This document shows positions 1 through 8,087 of a stretch of 57,639 nt of DNA, in pieces. Made by a program: the position numbers and the translations under genes. The stretch lies in the NCBI GenBank assembly GCA_036498205.1, contig DASXIC010000113.1, positions 1 through 57,639 of the forward strand, read 5' to 3'. This DNA is from AV69 sp036498205. GTDB taxonomy: Bacteria > Verrucomicrobiota > Verrucomicrobiia > Chthoniobacterales > UBA10450. The notes under the pieces are model-generated. The model saw only the letters and a list, made by a program, of their open reading frames with translations. It did not search any database and was not told where the DNA came from. Positions within the stretch are counted from its first letter, which is position 1, and every line of letters starts with the position of its first letter.

Positions 1-186
1 CGAACAAAAACTATCCCGTCTTAATCGTACCGCACCTCCGCCAGGCAACAAGCTCGGCGGACCTCGATACCTCAGACGCATCGAAAGGAACGGTATACGT
101 GAGTCACGTATATCATTAGACTAGGGTTTCGGAAATAATTCTCCGGCAAACGTCTTCGGACATCATGCCTTCCGGTTTGATTCGCT

Positions 187-927
187 TTAATCCAGTTTTC
201 CAAATGCTTCGAGCATCTCTTGCTCTGAAGGAGGTTGCAAAACGTGACGTGCCGCAAAATTTTCCGCCTGAGGATATCCGGTCTGCCGAATCCGCGCGGC
301 AGCTGTCGCAAGATCGTAGGGGGTGTGCCGAAGCCCAACAGTGGGCCCAAGCAAAAGCCAATACGCTCCCGGTTTACCAAACGGCATTCCGACACTTCCG
401 GCATTCACCACTCGAACTTTTCCGATAGTCAGATCAAACTGCATATGAGTATGTCCGCACACGATCAGATCAGCATTGACTCGTTCGAAAACTTCTAAGA
501 GACGATTCTCGGGCGTTAATCGGGTGAACACCTCGTTATCGTCTCGTGGGGTTGCATGACAAAACAGCACCTTACCCAGTCCAGGAATCTCGATCTGAAG
601 TGTTTTGGGCCAGCTTTTTATTAGCGATTCGTGTTCGATGCGAAGCTGCTCCGCATTCCAACGGATAACTTCACGGAACTGACCTGGCACCTCGCTGGAT
701 TCGGCGCCTTTCATCTGCGCAAGGACGACGCGATCGCCATTACCATGGATGAACTTCACCGGGAGGTCGAGCTCAAGCAACCGTAAGATACTCTCCCGCG
801 GCATCGGCCCGGGAACCACATCACCACCGACGACGATCTGGTCGACCCTCGACTGCCGAATCTCGTCGATTACAGCTTCAAGTGCAGGAAGGTTGCCGTG
901 AATATCATAGATGGCAGCCACGCGCAT
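187..927 (-). CDS. Calcineurin-like metallophosphoesterase
   Basis: A 246-residue cytoplasmic phosphoesterase of the YfcE/MJ0936-like group. The metal-binding motifs are in the expected order: DIHGN at residues 8-12, GGD ending at D36, GNGD around 62-65, a CHATP histidine near 126 and CGHTH near 158, followed by NAGSVG. No signal peptide or membrane segment is visible, so it probably acts on a soluble phosphodiester or phosphomonoester; the substrate cannot be read from the sequence. The ATG start sits directly before the first beta strand (RVAAIYDIHG), as is normal for the family, and the length is typical. It is the first complete gene in the window and has no close operon partner. Confidence 0.85.
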   Translation of the reverse strand: MRVAAIYDIHGNLPALEAVIDEIRQSRVDQIVVGGDVVPGPMPRESILRLLELDLPVKFIHGNGDRVVLAQMKGAESSEVPGQFREVIRWNAEQLRIEHESLIKSWPKTLQIEIPGLGKVLFCHATPRDDNEVFTRLTPENRLLEVFERVNADLIVCGHTHMQFDLTIGKVRVVNAGSVGMPFGKPGAYWLLLGPTVGLRHTPYDLATAAARIRQTGYPQAENFAARHVLQPPSEQEMLEAFGKLD

Positions 928-1100
928 AATTCACATTACTCTTTATTGGACAGAAGCCGATTCGGGATTTTAATCGACGACAACAAGCGAACGAAATCTG
1001 GCGCCTAGTTTGAGCGCGCCGTAAGGTTAGTTACTTCTAAACTAGTCCTAAGGGGCCCCTGCTCAGACTATAAATTTCTCATGTCTAAGAGAAATATAAT

Positions 1101-1505
1101 TTACCAAGCAGAGTTTCGGTCCCGCGAGTAGTCTTCCAGGACCGCTTTGAATCCCGCAGTGTAACCGCTGCGAAAGCTCGAGGCATCCAAATCAGATCGT
1201 GACTTCTGAGCATCCACTAAGGCCCGATTAATTTTGCGATCGAGTTTCTCGCTCGATGGGAAACGTGCGACACGGTGTCGGTATTCCGCCAGACCAATGC
1301 ATTGGATTCCTTCATTAGCGCCTGCATTGAACCCAGCTTTTGCGCTCTTACGTTCCCGTTGCATCTGGGCCATTTGTTCCTGGTTCGTTTCAGTCGTTGG
1401 TGTCGAACTTAGGGAGCCGTGATCTACCGATTGGTCACAGCTGGCTAACCATGCGACAAGAACCATCAAGCTGAAGATAAAAACGTTTTTAACCTGTGTT
1501 TTCAT
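1101..1505 (-). CDS. Putative lipoprotein of unknown function
   Basis: A 134-residue protein that I do not recognise. It starts with a basic residue and a hydrophobic stretch (FIFSLMVLVAWLAS) ending at a cysteine (LASC, residue 23), which fits a lipoprotein signal peptide. The mature part is polar, with a Gln/Arg-rich stretch near residues 44-55 and a GYTAGF segment near the C-terminus. Its ATG start lies inside the last codons of the upstream exported-protein gene (17-base overlap), so the two are probably cotranscribed. Its function is unknown. Confidence 0.6.
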   Translation of the reverse strand: MKTQVKNVFIFSLMVLVAWLASCDQSVDHGSLSSTPTTETNQEQMAQMQRERKSAKAGFNAGANEGIQCIGLAEYRHRVARFPSSEKLDRKINRALVDAQKSRSDLDASSFRSGYTAGFKAVLEDYSRDRNSAW

Positions 1506-1929
1506 TGTGCTTGGTCGCGGATTGATTTGCTCTCTTGTGGAGGATCAACCGCATCGATCTGGCATAAGAAACTGATAGAACAACCCCCGAATTGCCGCCG
1601 TGATCGTAAAAAATGCAGTTCACCCGAGATCTTTCGGTCCGAGGGATGAGCAGTTCAAAATAGCCTTCGGCGTCGCTCCTGGTCGCGGCAATGATCCGCG
1701 GAGAAGAGCCTTCTCCGGGTGATGCCCAGGGCGGACCGGCAGAGACGCAAACGGCCCTGATGCTCGCCCGCGCGACTGGCGTTCCGCTGCCGTCCACCAC
1801 ATATCCTGTGATTAGCCGCCTGGGAGTCGCAGCCACAAACAAAAGAGTCGACAACATGATAGCGACCCCGAACCACCGCCTGGCGTTTGCCTGCAGTCTT
1901 CCAATCGGGTACGCGTGGTCCGGTGTCAC
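1489..1929 (-). CDS. Exported protein with carboxypeptidase-regulatory-like beta domain
   Basis: A 146-residue protein with one hydrophobic N-terminal segment (residues about 20-34) followed by a short beta-sandwich pattern. ITGYVVDGSGTPVARASI, then a Thr/Ser-rich strand and SDAEGYFELLIP, match the CarboxypepD_reg/transthyretin-like fold used as an accessory domain in secreted bacterial proteins. The start chosen is GTG at 1929; an internal ATG at 1857 would give a shorter protein beginning just before the hydrophobic segment. It overlaps the next reverse-strand gene by 17 bases. A binding or structural role at the envelope is inferred from the fold only. Confidence 0.55.
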   Translation of the reverse strand: MTPDHAYPIGRLQANARRWFGVAIMLSTLLFVAATPRRLITGYVVDGSGTPVARASIRAVCVSAGPPWASPGEGSSPRIIAATRSDAEGYFELLIPRTERSRVNCIFYDHGGNSGVVLSVSYARSMRLILHKRANQSATKHNENTG

Positions 1930-2231
1930 ATGTGCGTCCGTTGACGCCAGACGAGACAGCGGAAACTGTCCGCCGGTTACAAAAACCTGTTTTTTTGCGA
2001 GGAGCGAAGTGTCGCCGCAAGGCCAGAGACCCCACCTCCAGCGGCCGCTTACCTAATGTGCCAACCGAATCTCAATTGCCCTGAGCAGATGTGGACAGTC
2101 AGTCGGTCGCAATCGTCGGCTCAATAATTAGCGAGGGGCGCTCAGCTAAAAATCGATGGGCTTATAAGAGTCATATCGTAAGCGACAGGAACCTGCTAGG
2201 AAGGAGTCGATTCAAGTGACCTTAGCGATGG
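1930..2231. other. 302-base intergenic stretch without a recognised gene
   Basis: No convincing gene, RNA or repeat was found here. An AGGAAGGAG stretch around 2199-2207 resembles a forward ribosome-binding site and is followed by a GTG at 2216. The resulting 40-codon frame runs antisense into the cystatin-like gene and has no recognisable features. Confidence 0.4.
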
Positions 2232-2591
2232 TCAAAGCCATTCCCACGACTTCAGCCAGAAGTGCGATTTTAAATCTCGGAAAACTTCAACCCGTGCTTG
2301 CCGGGCCAAGCCGCTGCGGTCGGCGGCGATTAAAATAAAACGATAATTCGTTCCGGCGACGATCTGTCTCTCCGCGCCGGAAATCCTCATAAGCTTCAGC
2401 GGGACAAGCTCCCGTTTGGACTGTTCGGTTACCGCGAAGTCAGCCGCGGCTTTCACTTCCCCGCTCAATTCTGCAGGAGCGTATCCGCCGGCGAGATTCC
2501 TAGGTACTCCGTTCGCGGTCAGACAAGCCGTGTTTGTTAACAACAAAAACAGAAGACTGAAGACTTCTATTCTACCTTTGACAGTTTCCAT
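2232..2591 (-). CDS. Exported cystatin-like protein
   Basis: A 119-residue exported protein. A hydrophobic leader (FSLLFLLLTNTA) ends in cysteine, but Asn at -3 makes a lipobox imperfect. The mature part follows the cystatin/monellin layout: GGYAPA, a helix with AADFAV and a basic SKREL stretch, then QIVAGTNYRF. The last contains QxVxG, the hairpin that cystatins insert into papain-like proteases, followed by the typical NY strand. The second hairpin carries a Trp-containing tail (HFWLKSWEWL). Known cystatins inhibit cysteine proteases; that role here is inference from the motif. No cysteine protease gene is adjacent. Confidence 0.65.
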   Translation of the reverse strand: METVKGRIEVFSLLFLLLTNTACLTANGVPRNLAGGYAPAELSGEVKAAADFAVTEQSKRELVPLKLMRISGAERQIVAGTNYRFILIAADRSGLARQARVEVFRDLKSHFWLKSWEWL

Positions 2592-2676
2592 TCACTTTAC
2601 CTGGTAATCATACTGTAGCTTGCAAACCACGTTGTAGTTCAACCGGTCTAAGAACAGATCCACTAGCCTTTCGCTC

Positions 2677-3147
2677 TCAGTTCAGCCAATCAATCAGCCG
2701 GTCGAGAAAAGCACTCTGGGCCGGATTGATTTTTGTTCTGGCCGAGTTAAGCGAGAAAAACGTCGCGCGATCGATCTCTGGGAATTGCTTGAGTTTGCCG
2801 GAACGAGGCGGCCACTCCATTTCGAAAGTATTGGCCGATACCTTAAAGTTGTCCGGCAGATTGCCTTCGAACGCCCAGGCGTGCACCGTTTTGCCGCCTT
2901 TCTGCTTCACCGATCCAAGTTCAATCAACTTTGTTGCGGCCGGATTAACGCCCAGCTCTTCGTGAAATTCTATTCTAGCGCGCAAAATCAAGTCTTCCCC
3001 ATCCTGGACTTCGCCCTTTGGGATGGTCCAGGCTCCGTCGTCTTTGTTTTGGAAAAAAGGTCCGCCAGGATGGACGAGTAGCAGTTCCAGTGTGTCCCCT
3101 CTATGGCGAAACATGAGCAGGCCGGCACTTACCATTGATCGCTTCAT
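2677..3147 (-). CDS. Nudix hydrolase (COG4119-like)
   Basis: A 156-residue Nudix hydrolase. The Nudix box starts at GEVQDGE and continues to EFHEELGV, with all three catalytic-helix glutamates present. The usual Arg before the first of these Glu residues is Ile, an uncommon substitution at a position that normally forms a structural salt bridge. The flanking DGAWTIPKG and HAWAFEG segments match the group called predicted NTP pyrophosphohydrolases (COG4119). I chose ATG at 3147; a TTG six codons upstream (3165) is possible but less likely. The substrate is unknown. Confidence 0.8.
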   Translation of the reverse strand: MKRSMVSAGLLMFRHRGDTLELLLVHPGGPFFQNKDDGAWTIPKGEVQDGEDLILRARIEFHEELGVNPAATKLIELGSVKQKGGKTVHAWAFEGNLPDNFKVSANTFEMEWPPRSGKLKQFPEIDRATFFSLNSARTKINPAQSAFLDRLIDWLN

Positions 3148-3183
3148 CGCAAGAGTCCTAACCAAACTCCGCAGATAGTCTAT

Positions 3184-3360
3184 TTATCGCGGAGGCAGAA
3201 AGAAACAGGCGATAATCACGACGATTAAAGATAGACCGATTTCGAGGGTCGCCACCACAGAACCAGCGTGACTCGGCTGATAGGCGATCGCGACCATGTT
3301 GATTGCAACCCAAATCAGCGCCGCCCCCACTAATATTCTAATGATGTAACCGTTTCTCAT
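3184..3360 (-). CDS. Small two-helix membrane protein
   Basis: A 58-residue protein beginning MRNGYIIR, with two hydrophobic helices (about residues 6-25 and 35-55) separated by a short polar turn and ending in FFLPPR. I do not recognise the family. The ATG at 3360 begins right before the first helix; an alternative start lies 11 codons upstream. It is on the same strand as, and upstream of, the Nudix gene (36 bases apart), so cotranscription is possible. Confidence 0.5.
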   Translation of the reverse strand: MRNGYIIRILVGAALIWVAINMVAIAYQPSHAGSVVATLEIGLSLIVVIIACFFLPPR

Positions 3361-3496
3361 TTGGATCGCCCGCGGGGAGCTCTGATTTCCCATGAATGGG
3401 GTAAGAACGTCCAGCCTATTTGTAGCCGGACTCTAACGCCATTTTATACAAAGCCGAGTCGGTCGCGCAAAACGAATCTATGGCAAGGAGGCTTGT

Positions 3497-3865
3497 ATGA
3501 GAACAAGCGTTTATGTATTGCCGCTGACTTTGATTTTTTTGGGCGGTTGCGCTGAAGAACCAACCACAGTCACCACGACGACAACCACGCAAGAGGTCAC
3601 GACGACAACGGGTCCGGGCGTACGACCTGTCGGGCGAGAGGTTCTTGTCACTCAGGCTCCGCCGGCCGTTCGGGTTGAAGCACAAACCGTTTCGCCCGGG
3701 CCACACTACGTATGGACCCGAGGTTACTGGCGTTGGACCGGAGCGGGCTACCAATGGGTTCCCGGTACTTGGGTAACTCGTCCGAACCCGAGAAATGTAT
3801 GGGTGGAAGGTCACTGGGTACGTAGACCAGGTGGCTGGGTATGGGTCGCTGGTTACTGGCAGTAA
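3497..3865 (+). CDS. WXXGXW/YXWGXW-repeat lipoprotein
   Basis: A 122-residue lipoprotein. A strong Shine-Dalgarno (AAGGAGG, 3484-3490) precedes the ATG. The signal peptide ends in FLGGC (lipobox, Cys at 18). A Thr-rich linker follows (residues about 23-40, mostly Thr). Three or four degenerate repeats then appear: WTRGYWRW, YQWVPGTW, VWVEGHWV and VWVAGYWQ, matching the WXXGXW repeat family of envelope lipoproteins. The protein is expected to be anchored in the outer membrane. No enzymatic residues are recognisable. Confidence 0.8.
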   Translation: MRTSVYVLPLTLIFLGGCAEEPTTVTTTTTTQEVTTTTGPGVRPVGREVLVTQAPPAVRVEAQTVSPGPHYVWTRGYWRWTGAGYQWVPGTWVTRPNPRNVWVEGHWVRRPGGWVWVAGYWQ

Positions 3866-4068
3866 AGTATACGAATTCAAAAGCGAGGATCGCCATTGGC
3901 TGCAATTCACCGGCCGGTGTGCTCGATCTTAGACGGACTACTTCGGGTATGGCTGTAATCCGAGCACGGTTCAGAGTTGCGTAATCAACAATTTCCTCGA
4001 CTCCGCGAAGTCAATATTCTAGAACCCGCATACCGCTGCGGGCAAGGTATGCTTCAGCCCAAACTGAA

Positions 4069-4770
4069 ATGGATAGAACTAGCGATGTCGCTGCCGTTGT
4101 GTTTCGGGTCGGGCTCGTTTTGTGGTTCGCCGCTCTGCCGTTTTCCGCGGTTGCTCAAACTCCCCTCCCGTCAGCGGCCACCCCCAATGCCTCTCCCGTT
4201 CCTATTTCGGAAGCTTATTTTCTGATTCAGTACACCTCTGTTCAGCTGCCGGGAGGTGTTCGCGGTATTGCCCCTGGGACTCCAATTACCATAGTCGAGG
4301 ACTGCGGACCCATTCTCAAAGTCAGGGCCGATGATGCTGAATTCGAGGTCCGGAAAGACCAGGTCACGAAAGATGCGCTGCTTGCCAGGCAAATCTCAGA
4401 GACAGATGCTCATTCGCAGCGGCAAACGGTTGAATCCCTAAGGGCCCAGAAAGAGAGGATTCTACAGCAGCAGCAACAACAACAAGCAGAACAAAACCGA
4501 ATCACAGCCCAAGCGAATGAATTGCGGGGCCTTGAAGCGCGCTACCGAGCCTTGCAAGACCAGGAAGGGGAACTGCTCCTGAAAATCGGAAAGGCAAAAC
4601 AGTCGCATCCCTGGTTTAATCTGCGCGGACGCGTCATTCATCACCAGCCGGACGAGACGCATCCGCAGTTACCTTCTCTGGAAAGCCGTTTAGCCGACGT
4701 GCGGCATGAGAAGGAGGAAGCCATACGCCACCTTGAAGAAGCACAGCGCCGCTACCAACAGCCGCGGTAG
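4069..4770 (+). CDS. Exported coiled-coil protein
   Basis: A 233-residue protein with an N-terminal signal peptide (hydrophobic residues about 9-27, cleavage near AVAQT). A small beta region at residues 48-100 (GIAPGTPITIVED, LKVRADDAEFEV, KDQVTKD) resembles the SH3-like start of many verrucomicrobial exported proteins. A long charged coiled coil follows (about 105-230), including a run of seven Gln and ending in a Glu/Arg-rich helix. I do not recognise a named family. A periplasmic structural role is inference. It converges with the next gene with 35 bases between them. Confidence 0.6.
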   Translation: MDRTSDVAAVVFRVGLVLWFAALPFSAVAQTPLPSAATPNASPVPISEAYFLIQYTSVQLPGGVRGIAPGTPITIVEDCGPILKVRADDAEFEVRKDQVTKDALLARQISETDAHSQRQTVESLRAQKERILQQQQQQQAEQNRITAQANELRGLEARYRALQDQEGELLLKIGKAKQSHPWFNLRGRVIHHQPDETHPQLPSLESRLADVRHEKEEAIRHLEEAQRRYQQPR

Positions 4771-4805
4771 CCCCTTAACCGCTGGTTTGTTACTGCCGTC
4801 AATTA

Positions 4806-5195
4806 TCAGGGCGGCGAACCGGAGCCTTCATAATGCCGATAGCCCCGATTATCGATCCAGTATCTGCGACCAGTCGGATCACGGTAGTAGCCAGGTGATG
4901 CCAGTGTGTCGGAGGAGGGCCGATCCAGCGCGGTGTGATGAGAAGGATCCCACATCCAATCGCCGTTAGCTGCGGTGGGTTGAGGACGGGTCTGAGCAGC
5001 AGCAGCCCGCGCGTAGCTGGTACTAACGAATGGCTGACGTGGAACCGTGTTCGTATTGACGGCAGTTGTTTGACGGACCGGCATCACCTTTGCCTGACGA
5101 GCGCCGCGCCAGTCTTCCGTCCATTGCTTGAACGATTTTTGCCACCCAAGGGCTAGCAGGCCGACAATTAGGATTAATTCGCAAGCGAGACGCAT
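4806..5195 (-). CDS. Membrane-anchored or exported protein of unknown function
   Basis: A 129-residue protein with one N-terminal hydrophobic helix (residues about 5-18) and a polar tail. The C-terminal quarter is rich in Tyr, Trp and Gly (GYYRDPTGRRYWIDNRGYRHYEG), a pattern of short aromatic repeats. No family is recognised. The ATG at 5195 lies just before the hydrophobic helix. It is convergent with the coiled-coil gene. Confidence 0.5.
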   Translation of the reverse strand: MRLACELILIVGLLALGWQKSFKQWTEDWRGARQAKVMPVRQTTAVNTNTVPRQPFVSTSYARAAAAQTRPQPTAANGDWMWDPSHHTALDRPSSDTLASPGYYRDPTGRRYWIDNRGYRHYEGSGSPP

Positions 5196-5294
5196 GGGAA
5201 GTTCGGGCCTACCAGATTGTCAGACCAGATCGTGGCTGACAACCCTAATTGGAAGCTGATAACCAGTCCCCGCCGCGCGAAAGCTTATTACCCA

Positions 5295-5933
5295 CTACGA
5301 TCTTTCCGAAGCTCCAACGCGAGAGATAAAGTCGGCGAAGAGTTCGTCGTAAATTTTGCCGCGCTCGGGATGGTATTGCACGGCCAGGGCAAAGGGATAA
5401 TCGCGCAGTTTGACCTGCTCGATCACGTCGTCGGTCGCGCACCAGGATTCGACTTCCACTCCACTCCCGAGCCGGTCCAGCGCCTGATGATGGGAGCTGT
5501 TCACTTTCTCAAATTGGTGCCGCGTATTGCGATCCGACCGTAGCGGCTGAACGTCGCGCGTTTTCTGTTCCGGTAAATTATGGCCGGGAATATCGAGGTG
5601 GAGCGTGCCGCCGAGAGCAACGTTTAAAGTCTGCATTCCTTTGCAGATGGCGAATATCGGCAGCGTCCGATTCAGTGCATTTTTAATTGCCTCGAATTCC
5701 CATCGGTCCCGAAGTGGCTCCGTGTCTTTGTCGAGCACTGAAGGATCGGGCACCGGCTGATGCAAGAATTCCGGCGCAATGTCCGGGCCGCCGGTCAGAA
5801 GTAATCCCTCCATTTGATCGAGCGGAACTTCGCCGGCGGCGGCGTTCCAAAGTTTGACATCTGGATACTGCGCAAAAAACGGCGCGAAATATTTCTCATC
5901 CTTAGGCCGCATCCAGGTGGCTATATTCCGCAT
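5295..5933 (-). CDS. Gamma-glutamyl-GABA hydrolase-like protein (peptidase C26)
   Basis: A class I glutamine amidotransferase-fold hydrolase of the PuuD/peptidase C26 type. The oxyanion motif LTGGPD, the nucleophile Cys in FAICKGMQ and the His-Glu pair in QYHPE are all present. Family members hydrolyse gamma-glutamyl amides, for example in putrescine use, but the substrate here is unproven. I chose the ATG at 5933 (212 residues). The frame stays open to a TTG at 6038, and the residues HVDRRYGFTLGST just upstream might belong to the protein, but the extension runs into a REP-like element (5970-6025). The true start is therefore uncertain. Confidence 0.75.
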   Translation of the reverse strand: MRNIATWMRPKDEKYFAPFFAQYPDVKLWNAAAGEVPLDQMEGLLLTGGPDIAPEFLHQPVPDPSVLDKDTEPLRDRWEFEAIKNALNRTLPIFAICKGMQTLNVALGGTLHLDIPGHNLPEQKTRDVQPLRSDRNTRHQFEKVNSSHHQALDRLGSGVEVESWCATDDVIEQVKLRDYPFALAVQYHPERGKIYDELFADFISRVGASERS

Positions 5934-5969
5934 CGCGAAATGTGGATGGGTTGAGCCGAGTGTAAAGCC

Positions 5970-6341
5970 GTAGCGGCGGTCTACGTGTCGCGCCGCAGCC
6001 TCCGGGCGAAGGCGGATGACCGCCGGATCCAGAGCCAATCGACGCTACAGCCGGAGCTTATGTAGCCGCGTCTCTGCGAGACGCGTAAGCACTGAGAGAA
6101 CGGCGATTGCCCACAGATGCACGGCTCATAGAGCCGTGGCTACAGAGAGCATTTTTTCTGTAGCGGCGGTCTGTGACCGCCGAGCTAAGCGAATCGACGC
6201 TCGGAGAGCGCCGCTACACAGGCGGCGCCGTCCCTCCGATTTCCGAAATGGCAGTCGGCGCTCATAGAGCGCCGCTACAGAAGAACCGGACACAATGCGC
6301 ATTATACCCGCAGGTGCACGGGCTCACAGAGCCGTGGCTAC
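5970..6341. repeat. Cluster of REP-like hairpins with a GTAG head
   Basis: Seven short imperfect or perfect palindromes fill this stretch. Each has GTAG at the foot on one strand. Forward copies: head 5970 with arms CGGCGGTC/GACCGCCG split by 36 bases; head 6062 with stem 6067-6085 (8 bp, 3-base loop); head 6160 with stem 6164-6182. Reverse copies (head read as CTAC): 6120-6143, 6095-6217 is not contiguous but the copy itself is 6195-6217; 6256-6278; and 6317-6341 (one bulged G). Stem sequences differ but covary, and most have an 8-bp stem and 3-base loop. This is the architecture of REP sequences mobilised by REP-associated tyrosine transposases; no such transposase gene is in the window. 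Confidence 0.8.
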
Positions 6342-6345
6342 AAAG

Positions 6346-8079
6346 CTACAGCCCCATTAGTTCGCGGACGTATTTCACTGGCGGACTGCCGTACGAAATC
6401 ACTGTGTCGTTGTACTGTTTCGGGTTAAAGGACGCGCCGTCCCTGGCCTTGGCCCGATCGCGCAAATCGAGGTGCTCGCTTACACCAACGAAGTAAGTCG
6501 ATAATTGGGTAGAGCTCAGTCGGGCCCGTTTCCACTTCGCGACAGCTTCTCCTTCCTGCTGGAAACCTTCCTTCATCATCAGGGTCATCGCATCCTGTTC
6601 GCTCATGTTCCTGGCGTGAATGCCCTGGTCGATCATGGCGTTGCAGATGACGCGGAGCCGCATCTTCAACTGCTGCATTTTCACTTCCGGACCGCCGTAG
6701 CCTTGCTCGGCCATCATTTGCTCGCAATAAACCGCCCAGCCTTCGATAAAGGTACCGCTCTGGAATATCGCGCGCACCAGCGTCGGGGCACGGAACTCAT
6801 TGGCGTGCGCAAGCTGCAGAAAATGTCCCGGCATTGCTTCGTGCACGGTCAGATCGCGACACATGTAGTTGTTATATTCTCGAAAAAAAGATTCTTTCCG
6901 TTGCGGCGGCCAATCTTTCGGTGTGGGCTCGACCGCAAAAAACGTTTTCCCGTTTTGCTCGAGCGGGCCAGGCGCGTCGCAATAAGCAATCCCGCGGCCA
7001 CGCTTGAACTCCGGCATGACGATAACGTCGAGCGGTTTGTTTGGTACGGTGACGAGATCGCGCTGTTTGGTGAAGTCAGTGGCTTCGCGAACAATTTTTT
7101 GCGCATAGCTGACGATGGTATCGTCATTCGGATGCTGCTCCGCGAGCTTGTCCAAGACTGCGGTGGTGACTTTCTTTTTGTCCTCGAGAACCGCTTTGTC
7201 AGACTTCGGGAAATACTTTTTGTAGAGCGGCAGCGCGGTTTCGTAGATCGCTTTTTGGGTTTGGGCAAGATCGGCCTCAGCCCGTTTCATGATCTCTTCC
7301 ATGGAAAGATCGGAGGCGAGGGCGAAGCGAAGTTTTTTGCGAAACTTGTCGGCGCCGAGGCGGAAATCTCCATCGGATCGCGGCAGCAGATCGGTCTGCA
7401 GCCATTTTTTATACTCTTCCAATGCTCTCGCGGTTTGTTCCTGGATTGGGCCGATGTCCCCGGCCGATTGAGGGGATTGATTGAGCAACGGTGCCAAACC
7501 TTCGCGCACGAGCGAGATTGCACCCTGCGCCTGTTCGATCGCCGTTTCGGTATAAATGCGCGGGCTGTGTTGCAGGTTTGATTTGGCCTGAGCAATTACC
7601 GCCGGAATACCTTCCATGCGTTTGCGCAAATTCGGAATTCGCTGTTCCGCCGGCGCGAAATCGCGTGCGACCAGAAGATAAAGGCTGTTAGCAAGGCTCT
7701 GGTTGTAGACGAGCGGATCCCATTGCCACTCTTTCAGTTCTTCGATGCCGAAGATTTCGTTATCGATATTTTCCTTGAGCAACCGGACATCGACCTGATT
7801 CGGGCCGGTCAGTTGCGACAAATCATTGAAAGCCTCGAGTTGCTGCCGGACCTGCTTGGCGCGGGCGAGCTCTTTACCTCGCGAATCGGCAGAGTAATCG
7901 GTGAGTTTGTCGTCAAAGCGATGATCGCCCAGCTCGGTGGCATATTCCGGATGTGTTTGGAGTAACTCCTCGATGTAGTCGTGAGCGATCTTTTGGAACT
8001 GTTCATCCTGGGGAGTGGCCCGGAGACTGGTGAGCGGGACCATTAACGACACCGCGAGTGTGGCGAGGATTAGTTTCAT
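6346..8079 (-). CDS. DUF885 family exported zinc-peptidase-like protein
   Basis: A 577-residue protein with an N-terminal signal peptide (MKLILATLAVSLMVPLTSLRA) and the full DUF885 layout. The N-terminal helical half contains HPEYATELGDHRFDD. The C-terminal half has HEAMPGH near residue 400, a Glu in FIEGWAVYCE about 40 residues later, and a final YVRELMGL typical of the family. These residues are arranged like a gluzincin HExxH...E zinc site, with an expanded HExxxGH. Peptidase activity is suggested by the family, not proven. The stop codon lies just beside the last REP hairpin. The POT transporter gene ends 8 bases upstream, so the two may form a peptide uptake and breakdown pair. Confidence 0.85.
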   Translation of the reverse strand: MKLILATLAVSLMVPLTSLRATPQDEQFQKIAHDYIEELLQTHPEYATELGDHRFDDKLTDYSADSRGKELARAKQVRQQLEAFNDLSQLTGPNQVDVRLLKENIDNEIFGIEELKEWQWDPLVYNQSLANSLYLLVARDFAPAEQRIPNLRKRMEGIPAVIAQAKSNLQHSPRIYTETAIEQAQGAISLVREGLAPLLNQSPQSAGDIGPIQEQTARALEEYKKWLQTDLLPRSDGDFRLGADKFRKKLRFALASDLSMEEIMKRAEADLAQTQKAIYETALPLYKKYFPKSDKAVLEDKKKVTTAVLDKLAEQHPNDDTIVSYAQKIVREATDFTKQRDLVTVPNKPLDVIVMPEFKRGRGIAYCDAPGPLEQNGKTFFAVEPTPKDWPPQRKESFFREYNNYMCRDLTVHEAMPGHFLQLAHANEFRAPTLVRAIFQSGTFIEGWAVYCEQMMAEQGYGGPEVKMQQLKMRLRVICNAMIDQGIHARNMSEQDAMTLMMKEGFQQEGEAVAKWKRARLSSTQLSTYFVGVSEHLDLRDRAKARDGASFNPKQYNDTVISYGSPPVKYVRELMGL

Positions 8080-8087
8080 TCTTTTGT

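Noticed and set aside
1..186. Left edge of the window, checked for a gene or RNA
   Set aside because: Short frames here overlap the phosphoesterase end, have no family pattern, and no tRNA-like fold was seen.
2216..2338. Forward 40-codon frame after an AGGAAGGAG stretch
   Set aside because: It is antisense to the cystatin-like gene, has no recognisable pattern, and the ribosome-binding resemblance alone is weak.
3992..4018. Possible degenerate copy of the 30-base GGAGATTCCTCG repeat (CAACAATTTCCTCGACTCCGC)
   Set aside because: Only the middle CCTCGACTCCGC matches well and the GGAATGAC end is missing, so it could be chance.
4029..4052. Short inverted repeat CATACC/GGTATG before the coiled-coil gene
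   Set aside because: A 6-bp stem with a long loop is expected by chance, and there is no T-run or known regulator pattern.
6505..7581. Long forward open frame (about 358 codons) inside the DUF885 gene
   Set aside because: It is the complement of a clear protein family gene; its translation is low-complexity Arg/Phe/Leu and shows no motif.
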